Assembly: GCA_963977005.1 (NCBI GenBank)
Contig: CAXBMQ010000007.1
Span: forward strand, 124,001 to 188,000
DNA length: 64,000 nt
Direction: 5' to 3'
Source: CAXBCP01 sp963977005
GTDB taxonomy: Bacteria; Pseudomonadota; Alphaproteobacteria; MPNO01; UBA830
Part shown: in pieces, positions 9,750 to 17,851 of the stretch
Layout: every line of letters begins with the position of its first letter
Numbering within the stretch: position 1 is the stretch's first letter
Notes under the pieces: model-generated
What the model was told of the DNA's origin: nothing
Seen by the model: the letters and a program-made list of their open reading frames with translations, nothing else
The model's database searches: none
Program-made: the position numbers and the translations under genes

Positions 9750-9860
9750 CACCGGATAAAAGCATTCCTGGACGCAGGCGTAAACGGCGATCGCGGCGTT
9801 CTAAGGTCGTATCCGCGGAAGCGTTTATGCTAGCCTTTCAGGAAACGAGAGGATCAAGTC

Positions 9861-10472
9861 ATGCCAATCGATACCGAGGCCGCCCTGCGCGGTCATTACC
9901 CTGCGCAGTCGAAGATCGTTGAGTTGAAATGCCTTCCGGCGATAGACGTTCACATTGCCCGGTTTATCTCGTTGTCGCCGTTCCTCGTAATCGGGTCCAG
10001 CGACCCGGAGAACGGCACCGATGTCAGTCCGCGCGGCGATGCGCCGGGTTTTGTGCGGGTCGTCGATGCCAATACGGTCATGATCCCCGACCGGCCCGGC
10101 AACAACCGCCTGGACACCCTGTCGAACATTATCGCGAATCCCGAGGTCGGACTGGTTTTCTTTATCCCCGGCGTCGACGAGACGGCACGGGTGAACGGAC
10201 GCGCGAAGATCGTCACCGGCGAGGCGCAACTCGCGGACTTTGCCGTGAACGGAAAACCGCCGCGTGCCGCCATCGTCGTTGACGTGCGCGAGGCCTATCT
10301 GCACTGTGCCAAGGCTTTGAAGCGCTCGAAGCTCTGGGAAGAGGATTACCGGATAGAGCGCGGCGATTTGCCCACGCTCGGTAAAATGGTGTCGGACCAG
10401 GTGAATGGCGAAATCAGCGTCGAGGACGCCGAGGCAGGGGTCGAGATCAGCTATCGCGACCGCATGTGGTAG
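9861..10472 (+). CDS. PPOX-class FMN-binding flavoprotein (MSMEG_1061-like)
   Basis: A 203-residue split-barrel protein of the pyridoxamine-phosphate-oxidase-like superfamily. Segments typical of the family are the core strands (FLVIGSSDPENGTDVSPRGD), the flavin-phosphate contact region (MIPDRPGNNRLDTLSNI) and the stretch VGLVFFIPGVDETARVNGRA. Known relatives bind FMN, haem or coenzyme F420; because F420 genes occur in this window, F420 is possible. It diverges from the Rieske gene across about 110 bp, and its 3' end lies 5 bases from the convergent cyclase gene. Function beyond flavin or deazaflavin binding is not known. Confidence 0.8.
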   Translation: MPIDTEAALRGHYPAQSKIVELKCLPAIDVHIARFISLSPFLVIGSSDPENGTDVSPRGDAPGFVRVVDANTVMIPDRPGNNRLDTLSNIIANPEVGLVFFIPGVDETARVNGRAKIVTGEAQLADFAVNGKPPRAAIVVDVREAYLHCAKALKRSKLWEEDYRIERGDLPTLGKMVSDQVNGEISVEDAEAGVEISYRDRMW

Positions 10473-10477
10473 CCATG

Positions 10478-11641
10478 TCAGACGGGGACGAAAGCTTCCA
10501 TCGGTGACTCGACGTTCTTGAGGTCATGGCGGCCGATGGACCGCATTTCCGCGGTTGCGATTTCGGCGAACTCCGATGAACAGATGATTTTTTCGCCGAG
10601 GCCGCCGGCCAGCGCCTCGAGCCGCGCACACAGGTTCACTGCCGGCCCGATAACGGTGAAATCGAGCCGGTCCTGGGCGCCGACATTGCCGTACATAGCG
10701 TCTCCCACATGCAGGGCAATGCTGAAGTCCAGCGGCGGCTTGTCTTCGCGCCTGCGCCGCCGGTTGAGAATATGCATGTTTGCCACCGCAAGCTCCGCGG
10801 CGCTCAGGGCACGTTCGCATATCTCGGCGATTTCGGTCTCGTTATCGATCCTGAAGATGCCGAGCACGGCGTCGCCGATGAACTTCAATACCTCTCCGCC
10901 ACTGGCATGGATCGGTCCGGCGACGGCTTCGAAATAGTCGTTCAGCACCGCGATCAGGAAATCGAGCGGGATACGGTCCGACAGCGATGTGAACCCGCGC
11001 AGGTCGCACATCCACAACACCGAACGGATCGTCTCGCCGTCGCCCCGTTTGATGTCGCCGGCGTAAACCCGGCGCCCGGCTTCGCGGCCGAGATACAGGT
11101 CGAGCACGCTCTTGGTCATCTCGGCGCGCGATTGCAGTTCGGCAATGACGCCGATCGCCGGTCGCAGGGACAGCAGGCGTTCGATTTCCGCATCCGTAAA
11201 GCCGCCTTGCCGGTCGGTCGTCCATGACGACCGGTATATCTGGCCGTCGCTTCGCGGCAGACCGATCGCGATGTAATCCGTCGCTCCTGCGTCGCGCTGT
11301 TCTTCCAGGACGGGGTACGCAATTTCCGCGCCGCGCCCGACAAGCCGGTGGCGCACGAAGGGTTCGCCCTCGTTCAACGGGCGGAAGGGGCTGTCGAGGT
11401 ACTGATCCGTCGATTCGATACCGTGATGAATTTCGGTCTCGGAGACGTAGCGGCCGCCGCGTTCCCAGGTATATGTCTTGGCCATGATCTCGGGATGGAG
11501 GACGCCAATGCCGAGAACGGCGCGGTGGAGTGTCATCCCTTCGCCGTTCAGCCGGTCGATAAGGCCCTGGAGCACATGCCGGCAGGATGGCAGCGTCGGT
11601 GCTTCTTCGAGCAGCCAGTCGACAATGGAATCGGTGGTCAT
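10478..11641 (-). CDS. Class III adenylate/guanylate cyclase
   Basis: A 387-residue cytoplasmic protein. The N-terminal 190 residues form an unassigned sensory region. The C-terminal part is a class III nucleotide cyclase. Metal-binding Asp213 sits in MCDLRGFTSLSD and Asp257 in GEVLKFIGDAVLGIF, with the purine-contacting Lys253 of the KFIGD motif. The later segment RLDFTVIGPAVNLCARLE supplies the transition-state asparagine/arginine. Lys253 points to adenylate rather than guanylate cyclase. There is no membrane helix. It is divergent from the DUF962 gene. The input signal is unknown. Confidence 0.88.
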   Translation of the reverse strand: MTTDSIVDWLLEEAPTLPSCRHVLQGLIDRLNGEGMTLHRAVLGIGVLHPEIMAKTYTWERGGRYVSETEIHHGIESTDQYLDSPFRPLNEGEPFVRHRLVGRGAEIAYPVLEEQRDAGATDYIAIGLPRSDGQIYRSSWTTDRQGGFTDAEIERLLSLRPAIGVIAELQSRAEMTKSVLDLYLGREAGRRVYAGDIKRGDGETIRSVLWMCDLRGFTSLSDRIPLDFLIAVLNDYFEAVAGPIHASGGEVLKFIGDAVLGIFRIDNETEIAEICERALSAAELAVANMHILNRRRRREDKPPLDFSIALHVGDAMYGNVGAQDRLDFTVIGPAVNLCARLEALAGGLGEKIICSSEFAEIATAEMRSIGRHDLKNVESPMEAFVPV

Positions 11642-11711
11642 GACACTGGCATAGGTGACCGCGCGGCGTGGATCAATGGAAATAGGATCGCCAAAGGCTT
11701 ATTCTGACGTC

Positions 11712-12062
11712 ATGACCACGTCACCCGACTTCAAGACCTTCCATGATTTCTGGCCGTATTACCTGTCGGAGCATGCGAACCCGAAGACGCGCCTGATGCA
11801 TGTCCTGGGGACGGCTTTGGCAATGGCATTCGTTGTCCTGCTGACCTGGTCGGGCGATTTACGGTTTCTGGCGGCCGCGGCGATCGCCGGTTACGGCCTG
11901 GCCTGGCTGTCGCACCTGCTGATCGAGCGAAACCGGCCGGCCACGTTTCGCTATCCGGTGTGGTCGCTGATGGGCGATTTCCGGATGTTTTCGCTGGCCT
12001 GCACCGGCCGGCTCGACGCCGAAGTGAAACGTCAAACGAAACGGAACGGTTTTGACCGCTAG
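11712..12062 (+). CDS. DUF962 / Mpo1-like membrane protein
   Basis: A 116-residue protein with the DUF962 signature FxxFWPYYLSEHANPKTRLMH near the start, two or three hydrophobic helices in the middle, and RYPVWSLMGDFRMF near the end. Relatives include yeast Mpo1, a dioxygenase in 2-hydroxy fatty acid alpha-oxidation. The bacterial role is untested, though the conserved His and Glu fit a metal site. The ATG at 11712 is chosen because the signature normally starts within the first 15 residues; upstream in-frame ATGs exist at 11655 and 11676. It overlaps the next gene by 11 bases. Confidence 0.78.
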   Translation: MTTSPDFKTFHDFWPYYLSEHANPKTRLMHVLGTALAMAFVVLLTWSGDLRFLAAAAIAGYGLAWLSHLLIERNRPATFRYPVWSLMGDFRMFSLACTGRLDAEVKRQTKRNGFDR

Positions 12063-12942
12063 CCCGTTCGTTGCCGGATTGCGCGACCGATGGGGGCTGA
12101 TCCCCTCGCGGGTGCGCGCCATCCTGTTCGTGTCCGCCGGTGCGATGCTTCTGACGATCATGGCCGTATTCGTCAAAATTCTCGGCGAGCGCCTGCATCC
12201 GGCACAACTGATGTTCAGCCGCGCGATGATCGGTTTTCTGATCTTTGCGCCGTGGCTTTTGCTCCGCGAGGGCCGGGACGTTATCCGCACCAACCGGCCG
12301 GGCATGCACCTGATGCGCGGGTTCTGGGGGGCGTGCGGCAATTACTGCTTCTTCTTTGCGGTCACCCATCTCGTTCTCGCCGATGCGATGGCGCTTCAGT
12401 TCTCCCGGCCGCTTTTTATGATCGTGCTGGCTTTCCTGTTCCTCGGCGAGGTTGCCGGGGCCCGGCGGATCGGCGTCACGCTGGCCGGGTTCGCCGGCAT
12501 TCTGATCATGCTACGGCCCTTCGGCGGCGGCTTCGATCCGGACGGGATCGTTGCTGTGGCCGGCGCGCTGTTCGGCGGGCTGGTTGTGATCTCCATCAAG
12601 AAACTGGCGAGCACCGAGCCGACGCGGCGGATCGTCTTTTACTACGCGTTCTATACCTCGCTGTTTTCGGCAATTCCCGCCGCATGGTTCTGGATCGACC
12701 CGACATGGGATGAGGTGCCGCTTCTGCTTTTGATCGGCTTTATCGGGATTATCGGGCAGTCCTGTCTTACCCATGGTTTCACGCTGGGCGAAGCGACGGT
12801 CACGGTGCCGTTCGATTATATGCGGATCGTGTATTCGGGCATTTTCGGGCTGTTGCTGTTCGCCGAAGTGCCGAGCTGGTGGAGTGTTGCGGGTGCGACC
12901 CTGATTGTCGGCAGTAACCTATATCTGATGCGACGCGGGTAG
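12052..12942 (+). CDS. EamA/DMT-superfamily transporter
   Basis: A 296-residue inner-membrane protein with about ten hydrophobic helices in two EamA repeats. The first repeat ends near AGILIMLRPFGGG, and the second includes SCLTHGFTLGEATVTVPFDY. This layout is that of drug/metabolite exporters of the RhaT/EamA type. The start is TTG at 12052, inside the end of the DUF962 gene, which indicates translational coupling. Substrate is unknown; relatives export amino acids, riboflavin or S-adenosylmethionine. Confidence 0.87.
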   Translation: MTASPFVAGLRDRWGLIPSRVRAILFVSAGAMLLTIMAVFVKILGERLHPAQLMFSRAMIGFLIFAPWLLLREGRDVIRTNRPGMHLMRGFWGACGNYCFFFAVTHLVLADAMALQFSRPLFMIVLAFLFLGEVAGARRIGVTLAGFAGILIMLRPFGGGFDPDGIVAVAGALFGGLVVISIKKLASTEPTRRIVFYYAFYTSLFSAIPAAWFWIDPTWDEVPLLLLIGFIGIIGQSCLTHGFTLGEATVTVPFDYMRIVYSGIFGLLLFAEVPSWWSVAGATLIVGSNLYLMRRG

Positions 12943-12959
12943 ATGAACCCGGCCGGGTT

Positions 12960-13727
12960 TCAGGACATCACGAGACCGCCGTCCACATACAGCGTCTGGC
13001 CGGTCATGAAACCGCTCCACGGCGAGGCAAGGAACAAGACCGGGCCCGTTACATCTTCCGGTGCTGCAATCCGGCCGAGCGGCGTTTGTGCGATGATAAG
13101 GTCCTTTACATCTTCCCTTGTATTGCGCGTACCGTCGGTCGGATAGACCAGTCCGGGAGCAACGCAGTTCACGCGGATCCCCAGGGGGCCGGTCTCGACA
13201 GCGAGATTGCGGCTGAACCCGATAAGGGCGGCCTTGGCGGTGGTGTAGTCGTGATAGGGGATCGTCGGACGTGCGACGAGATCGGTAGCGACATTGACGA
13301 TCGCCCCCTGGGCCCGGCGGCGCATATCGGGCAGGACCGCTTTGCACAATCCGTGCGTCGACAGCAATGCACCGTCGATCTGTGTCTGATAGTCGGACCA
13401 GTCCAGTTCCCAGAACATTTTCCGGTTTTCCGGATCGAACACGTATGGCCGGAACGCGTTGTTGATCAGAACGTCGATCCTGCCGAATGTCTCCAGTACG
13501 CTTTCGATCAGCGCCGGGATAGCGGCGGTATCCGTCACGTCGGTCGGGAAAGCGGACGCGTCGCCGCCTGCCGCCCGACAGTCGGCGACGACGGCTTCCG
13601 CGGCTTCGGCATTCTGAAGATAGTTGATCGCGACCGACGCGCCTTCCGCCGCAAAGGCCCTGGCAATAGCAGCGCCGATCCCGCGGCTGGCGCCTGTTAT
13701 CAGCACGACTTTGTCTTTGAAGTCCAT
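12960..13727 (-). CDS. SDR oxidoreductase, third gene of the riboswitch-led operon
   Basis: A 255-residue short-chain dehydrogenase/reductase. It has the NAD(P) motif TGASRGIG (residues 11-18), NNAF, and the catalytic YTTAK; a Thr takes the usual Ser position in IVNVATDLVA. The C-terminal SGFMTGQTLYVDGG is typical of FabG-like SDRs. It starts 39 bases after the LuxC-like gene on the same strand. In that context it could reduce the aldehyde made by LuxC to an alcohol, or work on a 3-oxoacyl substrate. The threonine may lower activity but is tolerated in some SDRs. Confidence 0.85.
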   Translation of the reverse strand: MDFKDKVVLITGASRGIGAAIARAFAAEGASVAINYLQNAEAAEAVVADCRAAGGDASAFPTDVTDTAAIPALIESVLETFGRIDVLINNAFRPYVFDPENRKMFWELDWSDYQTQIDGALLSTHGLCKAVLPDMRRRAQGAIVNVATDLVARPTIPYHDYTTAKAALIGFSRNLAVETGPLGIRVNCVAPGLVYPTDGTRNTREDVKDLIIAQTPLGRIAAPEDVTGPVLFLASPWSGFMTGQTLYVDGGLVMS

Positions 13728-13766
13728 CGCGTTACCTGCTGGTCATCGTATGATTGCGTCCGGTAT

Positions 13767-15218
13767 TCAGTCGGTGTAGGGGGCGAACGTGTCGGCCGCA
13801 ACTTCCGCCGAGCGTTCGATTTCGGTGATGGTGACCAGATCGAGCAGATTGAACCGACCGTCATGATGCCATCCCGCTTCGGGGGCGGTCATGTGGCCGA
13901 GGGCGCTGATCCGCGTTACCCCGGCAATTCCGAGCGCGGTGCTCAATTCGTAAAGCTCGCCCGGCTGTGCGGCGATGCCGACGGTCTGCAGCAATGGTTT
14001 GTAACGGGCGATCCGGGGGACCACATCGGCGAGACTGTCGACGGCGACAACCTTGACGGTTCGGTTGAGACCGCTGGGGCTGAGGTCCTCATCGTCGTCC
14101 ACAAAGGCGACGCTCCAGGCACTGTCTGCATTTCCGATCAAACTGCGGCCTTTGCCGGCAAACGATTTGATCTCCTCGCCGTGGCGCCAGGCCGCGATAT
14201 CGCGGGCTTCGGCGATCGACAATGAGCGGCGCGGATATTTTTTTTCGAAGGCTTCGAGCTCGTGGGCGAGGTATTGCGCAAAGTCCGGGGGGGATACCCG
14301 GCCGCCACGCTCGACAAAAAATACGTGTGGCGAATAACACCCCTGCTGGTCGTAGCGGACCACGTCATATGCGGCGTTATGGGCGGTGGTTGAGCCTTTG
14401 CGGGTGTCCAGCGCCGCCCTGCCAATCACGCCGAAACTGACCTTGTGGCCGTAGGCGAGATAGCGCGTCGTGACTGGTACACGGTCGCGGATCGCCGCAA
14501 GCGAATCGTTGCCGCCATAGGCGAGCACGACGTCCGATTCCCGAAGCAGGGCATCCTCGCGGGCCGTATCGCCGCCTTTCCACCACACGACCGCAAAGCA
14601 GTCGGCGATCTCCGGAGCGACCTCCGCCAAAACCTGTGCGAACCATCCGGCGAAAAGCGGTTCTGCGCTCGGCACCTTGCCGATATTGCCGGCTTTTACC
14701 AGCAGACCGGATATCAGGCTCCAGACCGGCAGGCCGGGAACGTTGCCGGCCCAGATATGGGTCAGCACATTGGGACCGAACGCGCGCGCAAACCCGCCTT
14801 TCGGGATCGGCTGGAAATCGTCGAGGATCGACGGGTTGGCAAAATCCTCGGCCAGGAATTTCTGTAACTCCGGTTTGCGGAACGTCTTGAGGTACCCGGT
14901 CAATCCGAGGCGGATCATTTCGGCATCGTAGCCGGTCACGACAGGCAGAATCCGTTCGGCTTTTTGCCGGAAGGGGTCGTCGCGGTCCAGCATGCGCGCG
15001 ATCGCACGGTCGACGATATCGATCACCTCGGCGACGGGCTTGCGTTTCAGAACGTCCCGGCTGGCGGCGCGGACCCGCCGGGCCAAGGCTGTCATCTGGG
15101 CATCGGTCAGAACCGGGACGGCGACCTCAAACGGGTCATTGGACTCTCCGAAATGCAGGGCATGCCATTCGACGCGGTCGTCCGCCAGCCCCGGAAGATA
15201 GCCCGCGCGTTCGGTCAT
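13767..15218 (-). CDS. luxC: LuxC-like acyl-CoA/acyl-enzyme reductase
   Basis: A 483-residue aldehyde-dehydrogenase-fold protein of the LuxC family. LuxC takes an activated acyl group onto a cysteine and reduces it with NADPH to the aldehyde. The nucleophile is probably Cys294 in YDQQGCYSPHVFFVE, a family hallmark. Other family-like segments are HIWAGNVPGLPVWSLISG (about 154-171) and VLAYGGNDSLAAI. Length matches LuxC (about 480). It begins 7 bases after the LuxE-like gene, so the two are one operon. No luxA/luxB luciferase is present, so light production is not implied. Confidence 0.9.
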   Translation of the reverse strand: MTERAGYLPGLADDRVEWHALHFGESNDPFEVAVPVLTDAQMTALARRVRAASRDVLKRKPVAEVIDIVDRAIARMLDRDDPFRQKAERILPVVTGYDAEMIRLGLTGYLKTFRKPELQKFLAEDFANPSILDDFQPIPKGGFARAFGPNVLTHIWAGNVPGLPVWSLISGLLVKAGNIGKVPSAEPLFAGWFAQVLAEVAPEIADCFAVVWWKGGDTAREDALLRESDVVLAYGGNDSLAAIRDRVPVTTRYLAYGHKVSFGVIGRAALDTRKGSTTAHNAAYDVVRYDQQGCYSPHVFFVERGGRVSPPDFAQYLAHELEAFEKKYPRRSLSIAEARDIAAWRHGEEIKSFAGKGRSLIGNADSAWSVAFVDDDEDLSPSGLNRTVKVVAVDSLADVVPRIARYKPLLQTVGIAAQPGELYELSTALGIAGVTRISALGHMTAPEAGWHHDGRFNLLDLVTITEIERSAEVAADTFAPYTD

Positions 15219-15225
15219 CGATTCG

Positions 15226-16329
15226 TCACGCCTGCGCGGCTTTCAGAAATTCCTCGACCGCCATCGAACACCCCCTCGCTTCGGCCCCGTCGGCGCGGCC
15301 GAGAAGCAGGAAACCGTCCTCGGTCTCGACCCCGGCATCTTCGGTCAGGATGGTCGATACGATGTTGAAATGGGCGAGATCGCAATGGACGAGGACGCCG
15401 GTTTCGCCAATGGGCACGTCTTCGCCGGTCAGCGGGTTGATTACCCGGCTGCGGATCCAGTGCGGGCCGGATTTGACCGACGGGCAGACGGCATTTCCCC
15501 GGTCGTAGAACTGCGTGCTGAGCTCGGTCATGCCGTACATGTTGATGCATTTTTCGCGGGGGACGCCGAAACCGGCAGAGAGCTGGTCGTAAAAATCGTC
15601 GAGTCCCAGTTCGCGCGATTGCCCCTTGAAACCGCCGGTATCGAAAAGCCGGCTGCCCGGGGGAAGGGCGAAGCTCAGCCCGCGCCGGTCCATCTCGTCC
15701 AGCAGCGGCACGTAGCTGTAACTGGCGCCGAGCAGGGCATAGGGCGCACCCGCGATCTGTGTCCGGTCGAGGGTTTCGAACAGGCGGTCGAAAGAGATCC
15801 CGTCATCCTGCATCGCATAAGTGCTGTCTGCGGTACCGAAATGGGCGAGCGCCAGCGCAAGGTAATGGGCGAGCGACGAATTGGGCATGACGTCTTCGGT
15901 CGGGAACAGGATGTTCATGTCGATCCGGTCGCGGTCGGGCATGAAGTACTGTTTGAAACCGCGGACCATCGAGGCGTCATAGACGCTCAGCGTCGGGTGG
16001 TAGCTTTTCCCGCGCACGCCGCCGAGGGTCGTTCCGCTGGTCATGAACACGCGCGCCGCGTCGTCAGGCGCGCAGCAGCTCAGGGTCAGTTCCTTGAAAG
16101 CGTTGATCGGCACGGCGGGAATATCGCGCCACGATCTCGCGGTCCGTGGGGTGCGACCGCGCTGGATTGAAAACTGCCGGAAGGGCCGGTTGTTTTCGAA
16201 CTGATAGGCGAACAACTGCAGGGCAATATCGTTGAACGCGTCTTCGGATGCCGGTGTGCCGGTTTTGCACCGCTGGTCGTCCGCCGCGATAAAGCTCAGC
16301 AGCATTTCGATGATGTCGTCTTGTGTCAC
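15226..16329 (-). CDS. luxE: LuxE-like acyl-protein synthetase, first gene after a TPP riboswitch
   Basis: A 367-residue AMP-forming ligase of the LuxE family. LuxE activates a carboxylic acid with ATP and passes the acyl group, through a cysteine near its C-terminus, to LuxC. The adenylate-forming motif is FMTSGTTLGGVRGKS (about residues 115-129), MYGMTELSTQFYD lies at about 258-270, and the acyl-carrier candidate is Cys354 in RADGAEARGCSMAVEE. The start is GTG at 16329, about 100 bases after a TPP riboswitch core on the same strand. In luminous bacteria this enzyme recycles fatty acid; here, without luciferase and under thiamine control, the substrate may be a thiamine-related carboxylate (inference). 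Confidence 0.9.
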   Translation of the reverse strand: MTQDDIIEMLLSFIAADDQRCKTGTPASEDAFNDIALQLFAYQFENNRPFRQFSIQRGRTPRTARSWRDIPAVPINAFKELTLSCCAPDDAARVFMTSGTTLGGVRGKSYHPTLSVYDASMVRGFKQYFMPDRDRIDMNILFPTEDVMPNSSLAHYLALALAHFGTADSTYAMQDDGISFDRLFETLDRTQIAGAPYALLGASYSYVPLLDEMDRRGLSFALPPGSRLFDTGGFKGQSRELGLDDFYDQLSAGFGVPREKCINMYGMTELSTQFYDRGNAVCPSVKSGPHWIRSRVINPLTGEDVPIGETGVLVHCDLAHFNIVSTILTEDAGVETEDGFLLLGRADGAEARGCSMAVEEFLKAAQA

Positions 16330-16424
16330 GCGCCGGGTATCCCTTTGTCGTCTCGGGGATCCGGAATGCTGGCGGTAAAGCGGGGGGCATTCTGTCTGCG
16401 CGGCTTGTCTGCGCGGACTTCCCG

Positions 16425-16531
16425 TTTCCCTACGCCGGCATAACCCGGATCAGGTTCTAAGGGTCGTCGCGTCGGCGCACCCTGCGCCCGTCGACATCTC
16501 AGCTTCCTAACGAAGCTCCCCTGGGATCGTC
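16425..16531 (-). promoter_or_regulatory. TPP riboswitch (THI element) upstream of luxE-luxC-SDR
   Basis: Read on the minus strand, 16531 to 16425 shows the conserved TPP-aptamer blocks in order. A GGGGAGC-type start is at about 16515-16521, GCTGAGA at 16497-16503, then a variable stem. The long 3' half at 16464-16426 contains ACCCTTAGAACCTGATC, ATGCCGGCG and TAGGGAA. This matches the aptamer consensus almost base for base. It ends about 95 bases before the GTG of the LuxE-like gene. No clear intrinsic terminator lies between, so control is probably at translation initiation. Binding of thiamine pyrophosphate would be expected to lower expression. Confidence 0.93.
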
Positions 16532-16562
16532 CGCCGATTATGTCCCTGTCGGGTTCCCTGCA

Positions 16563-16595
16563 CAAGACCCGCATTCACCCGCATATCGGGTCTTG
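16563..16595. promoter_or_regulatory. Perfect 9-bp inverted repeat between riboswitch and flavin monooxygenase
   Basis: CAAGACCCG at 16563-16571 is mirrored by CGGGTCTTG at 16587-16595 with a 15-base spacer. It lies 32 bases before the ATG of the RutA-like monooxygenase and upstream of the oppositely oriented riboswitch. It could be a hairpin in the monooxygenase leader or an operator for a dimeric regulator shared by both directions. There is no T-run, so it is not an intrinsic terminator. Confidence 0.45.
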
Positions 16596-16627
16596 AAGAC
16601 CGGCGCGGATCGGGAGAAAGTGCGACC

Positions 16628-17731
16628 ATGACAGCCATACGAAAATTTTCGCGCAATAAACTGGCCGTCGGGTTGTTCGGATCGAACTGCGACGGCGGCC
16701 TGGCATGTTCAACGTTTCCGGATCGCTGGAAAGCGACCTGGGAAAACTGCCGGGAACTCGCGGTACAGGCCGACAATGCCGGTGTCGATTTCATGCTCCC
16801 GCTCGGACGCTGGATCGGGTATGGCGGTGAGACCAACCACAACGGATCGAATTTCGAAACCATCGCGTGGGCGTCGGGCCTGTTGGCGGCGACGAAAAAC
16901 ATCATGGCGTTCGGCACGGTTCATGTGACGGCGCACAGTCCCGCGGTCGCGGCGAAGCAGATGGTGACAGCCGATCATATCGGCGGCGGACGGTTCGGCC
17001 TCAATATCGTCTGTGGCTGGTATCAAAAAGAATTCGACATGCTGGGGGTCGATCTCGGCGAGCACGAACGGCGTTACGATCTGGGGCAGGAATGGATCGA
17101 TCTGGTTAGCCGCATCTGGACCGAGGACGAACCCTTCGATTTCGACGGTGAGTTTTTCCAGACCCGGGGGACGGTGCTGAATCCGAAACCGGTCAGCAAC
17201 GTCCGTCCGATGGTGGTATGCGCGGGTACGTCAGGGCGGGGCCGCGAATTCGCCGTACAGAACGCAGATATGCTGTTTCACACGTTCTACGATTTCGACA
17301 AGTTCCGCGAGGATAGCAAGTCGGTGCGGCAGGCGGGACGGGATGCCGGAAAGGATGTCGGGTTATTCACCAATATCGGTATCGTGTGCCGCCCGACGCA
17401 GAAAGAAGCCGAAGAGTATCATCACTATTACGCCGTGGAGCATGCGGATACCGAGGCCTGCCGGATCATGATGGTCGAGCGCGGCATCGATACCAACGAA
17501 ATTTCCGCCGCAGACCGGGAGCGCTTCCACATGCGGGCTGCGACCGCCAATGGCGCCACCCCCGTGATCGGCGACCCCGACAGTGTGGCGGATCAGTTGG
17601 CGCAACTGTCGGAAGCCGGGTGCGACGCGGTCGCGATCGGTTTGCCGAATTATCTGAATGACCTTCCGATTATCGTCGAAGAGGTACTTCCGCGGCTGGA
17701 AGCGCGGGGGCTGAGGCTGCCCGCGCTCTGA
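16628..17731 (+). CDS. Luciferase-like (LLM) flavin monooxygenase, RutA-like
   Basis: A 367-residue TIM-barrel flavin-dependent monooxygenase of the bacterial-luciferase-like group. The layout follows RutA, the uracil-ring-opening pyrimidine oxygenase. Matching segments are FDxxLxxxRWxGYGG-like near residue 55, a stretch on barrel strands (FGTVHVTAHSPAVAAKQ), and GGGRFGLNIVCGWYQKEFDMLG at about 119-140. Later come MVVCAGTSGRGREFA and a C-terminal VIGDPDSVADQLAQL. It would use FMNH2 or possibly F420. It diverges from the TPP-riboswitch operon across about 300 bp. A link to pyrimidine (including thiamine pyrimidine) breakdown is plausible but inferred. It appears to be the last gene of its unit. 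Confidence 0.88.
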   Translation: MTAIRKFSRNKLAVGLFGSNCDGGLACSTFPDRWKATWENCRELAVQADNAGVDFMLPLGRWIGYGGETNHNGSNFETIAWASGLLAATKNIMAFGTVHVTAHSPAVAAKQMVTADHIGGGRFGLNIVCGWYQKEFDMLGVDLGEHERRYDLGQEWIDLVSRIWTEDEPFDFDGEFFQTRGTVLNPKPVSNVRPMVVCAGTSGRGREFAVQNADMLFHTFYDFDKFREDSKSVRQAGRDAGKDVGLFTNIGIVCRPTQKEAEEYHHYYAVEHADTEACRIMMVERGIDTNEISAADRERFHMRAATANGATPVIGDPDSVADQLAQLSEAGCDAVAIGLPNYLNDLPIIVEEVLPRLEARGLRLPAL

Positions 17732-17851
17732 TCGGCCGTAACAATCGTCGTTAGGCCGGTGCATATTCCTGTGCTCTGCCGGGATCGCGGGCGCGGGATT
17801 CGATCCGATCTGCTAGATTAGACACCGTAAACGCATTCCGGGACAGGTATT

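Noticed and set aside
13767..17731. Complete bioluminescence (lux) operon
   Set aside because: The luciferase-like gene is RutA-like, on the other strand, and there is no LuxB or LuxD; light emission is not supported.
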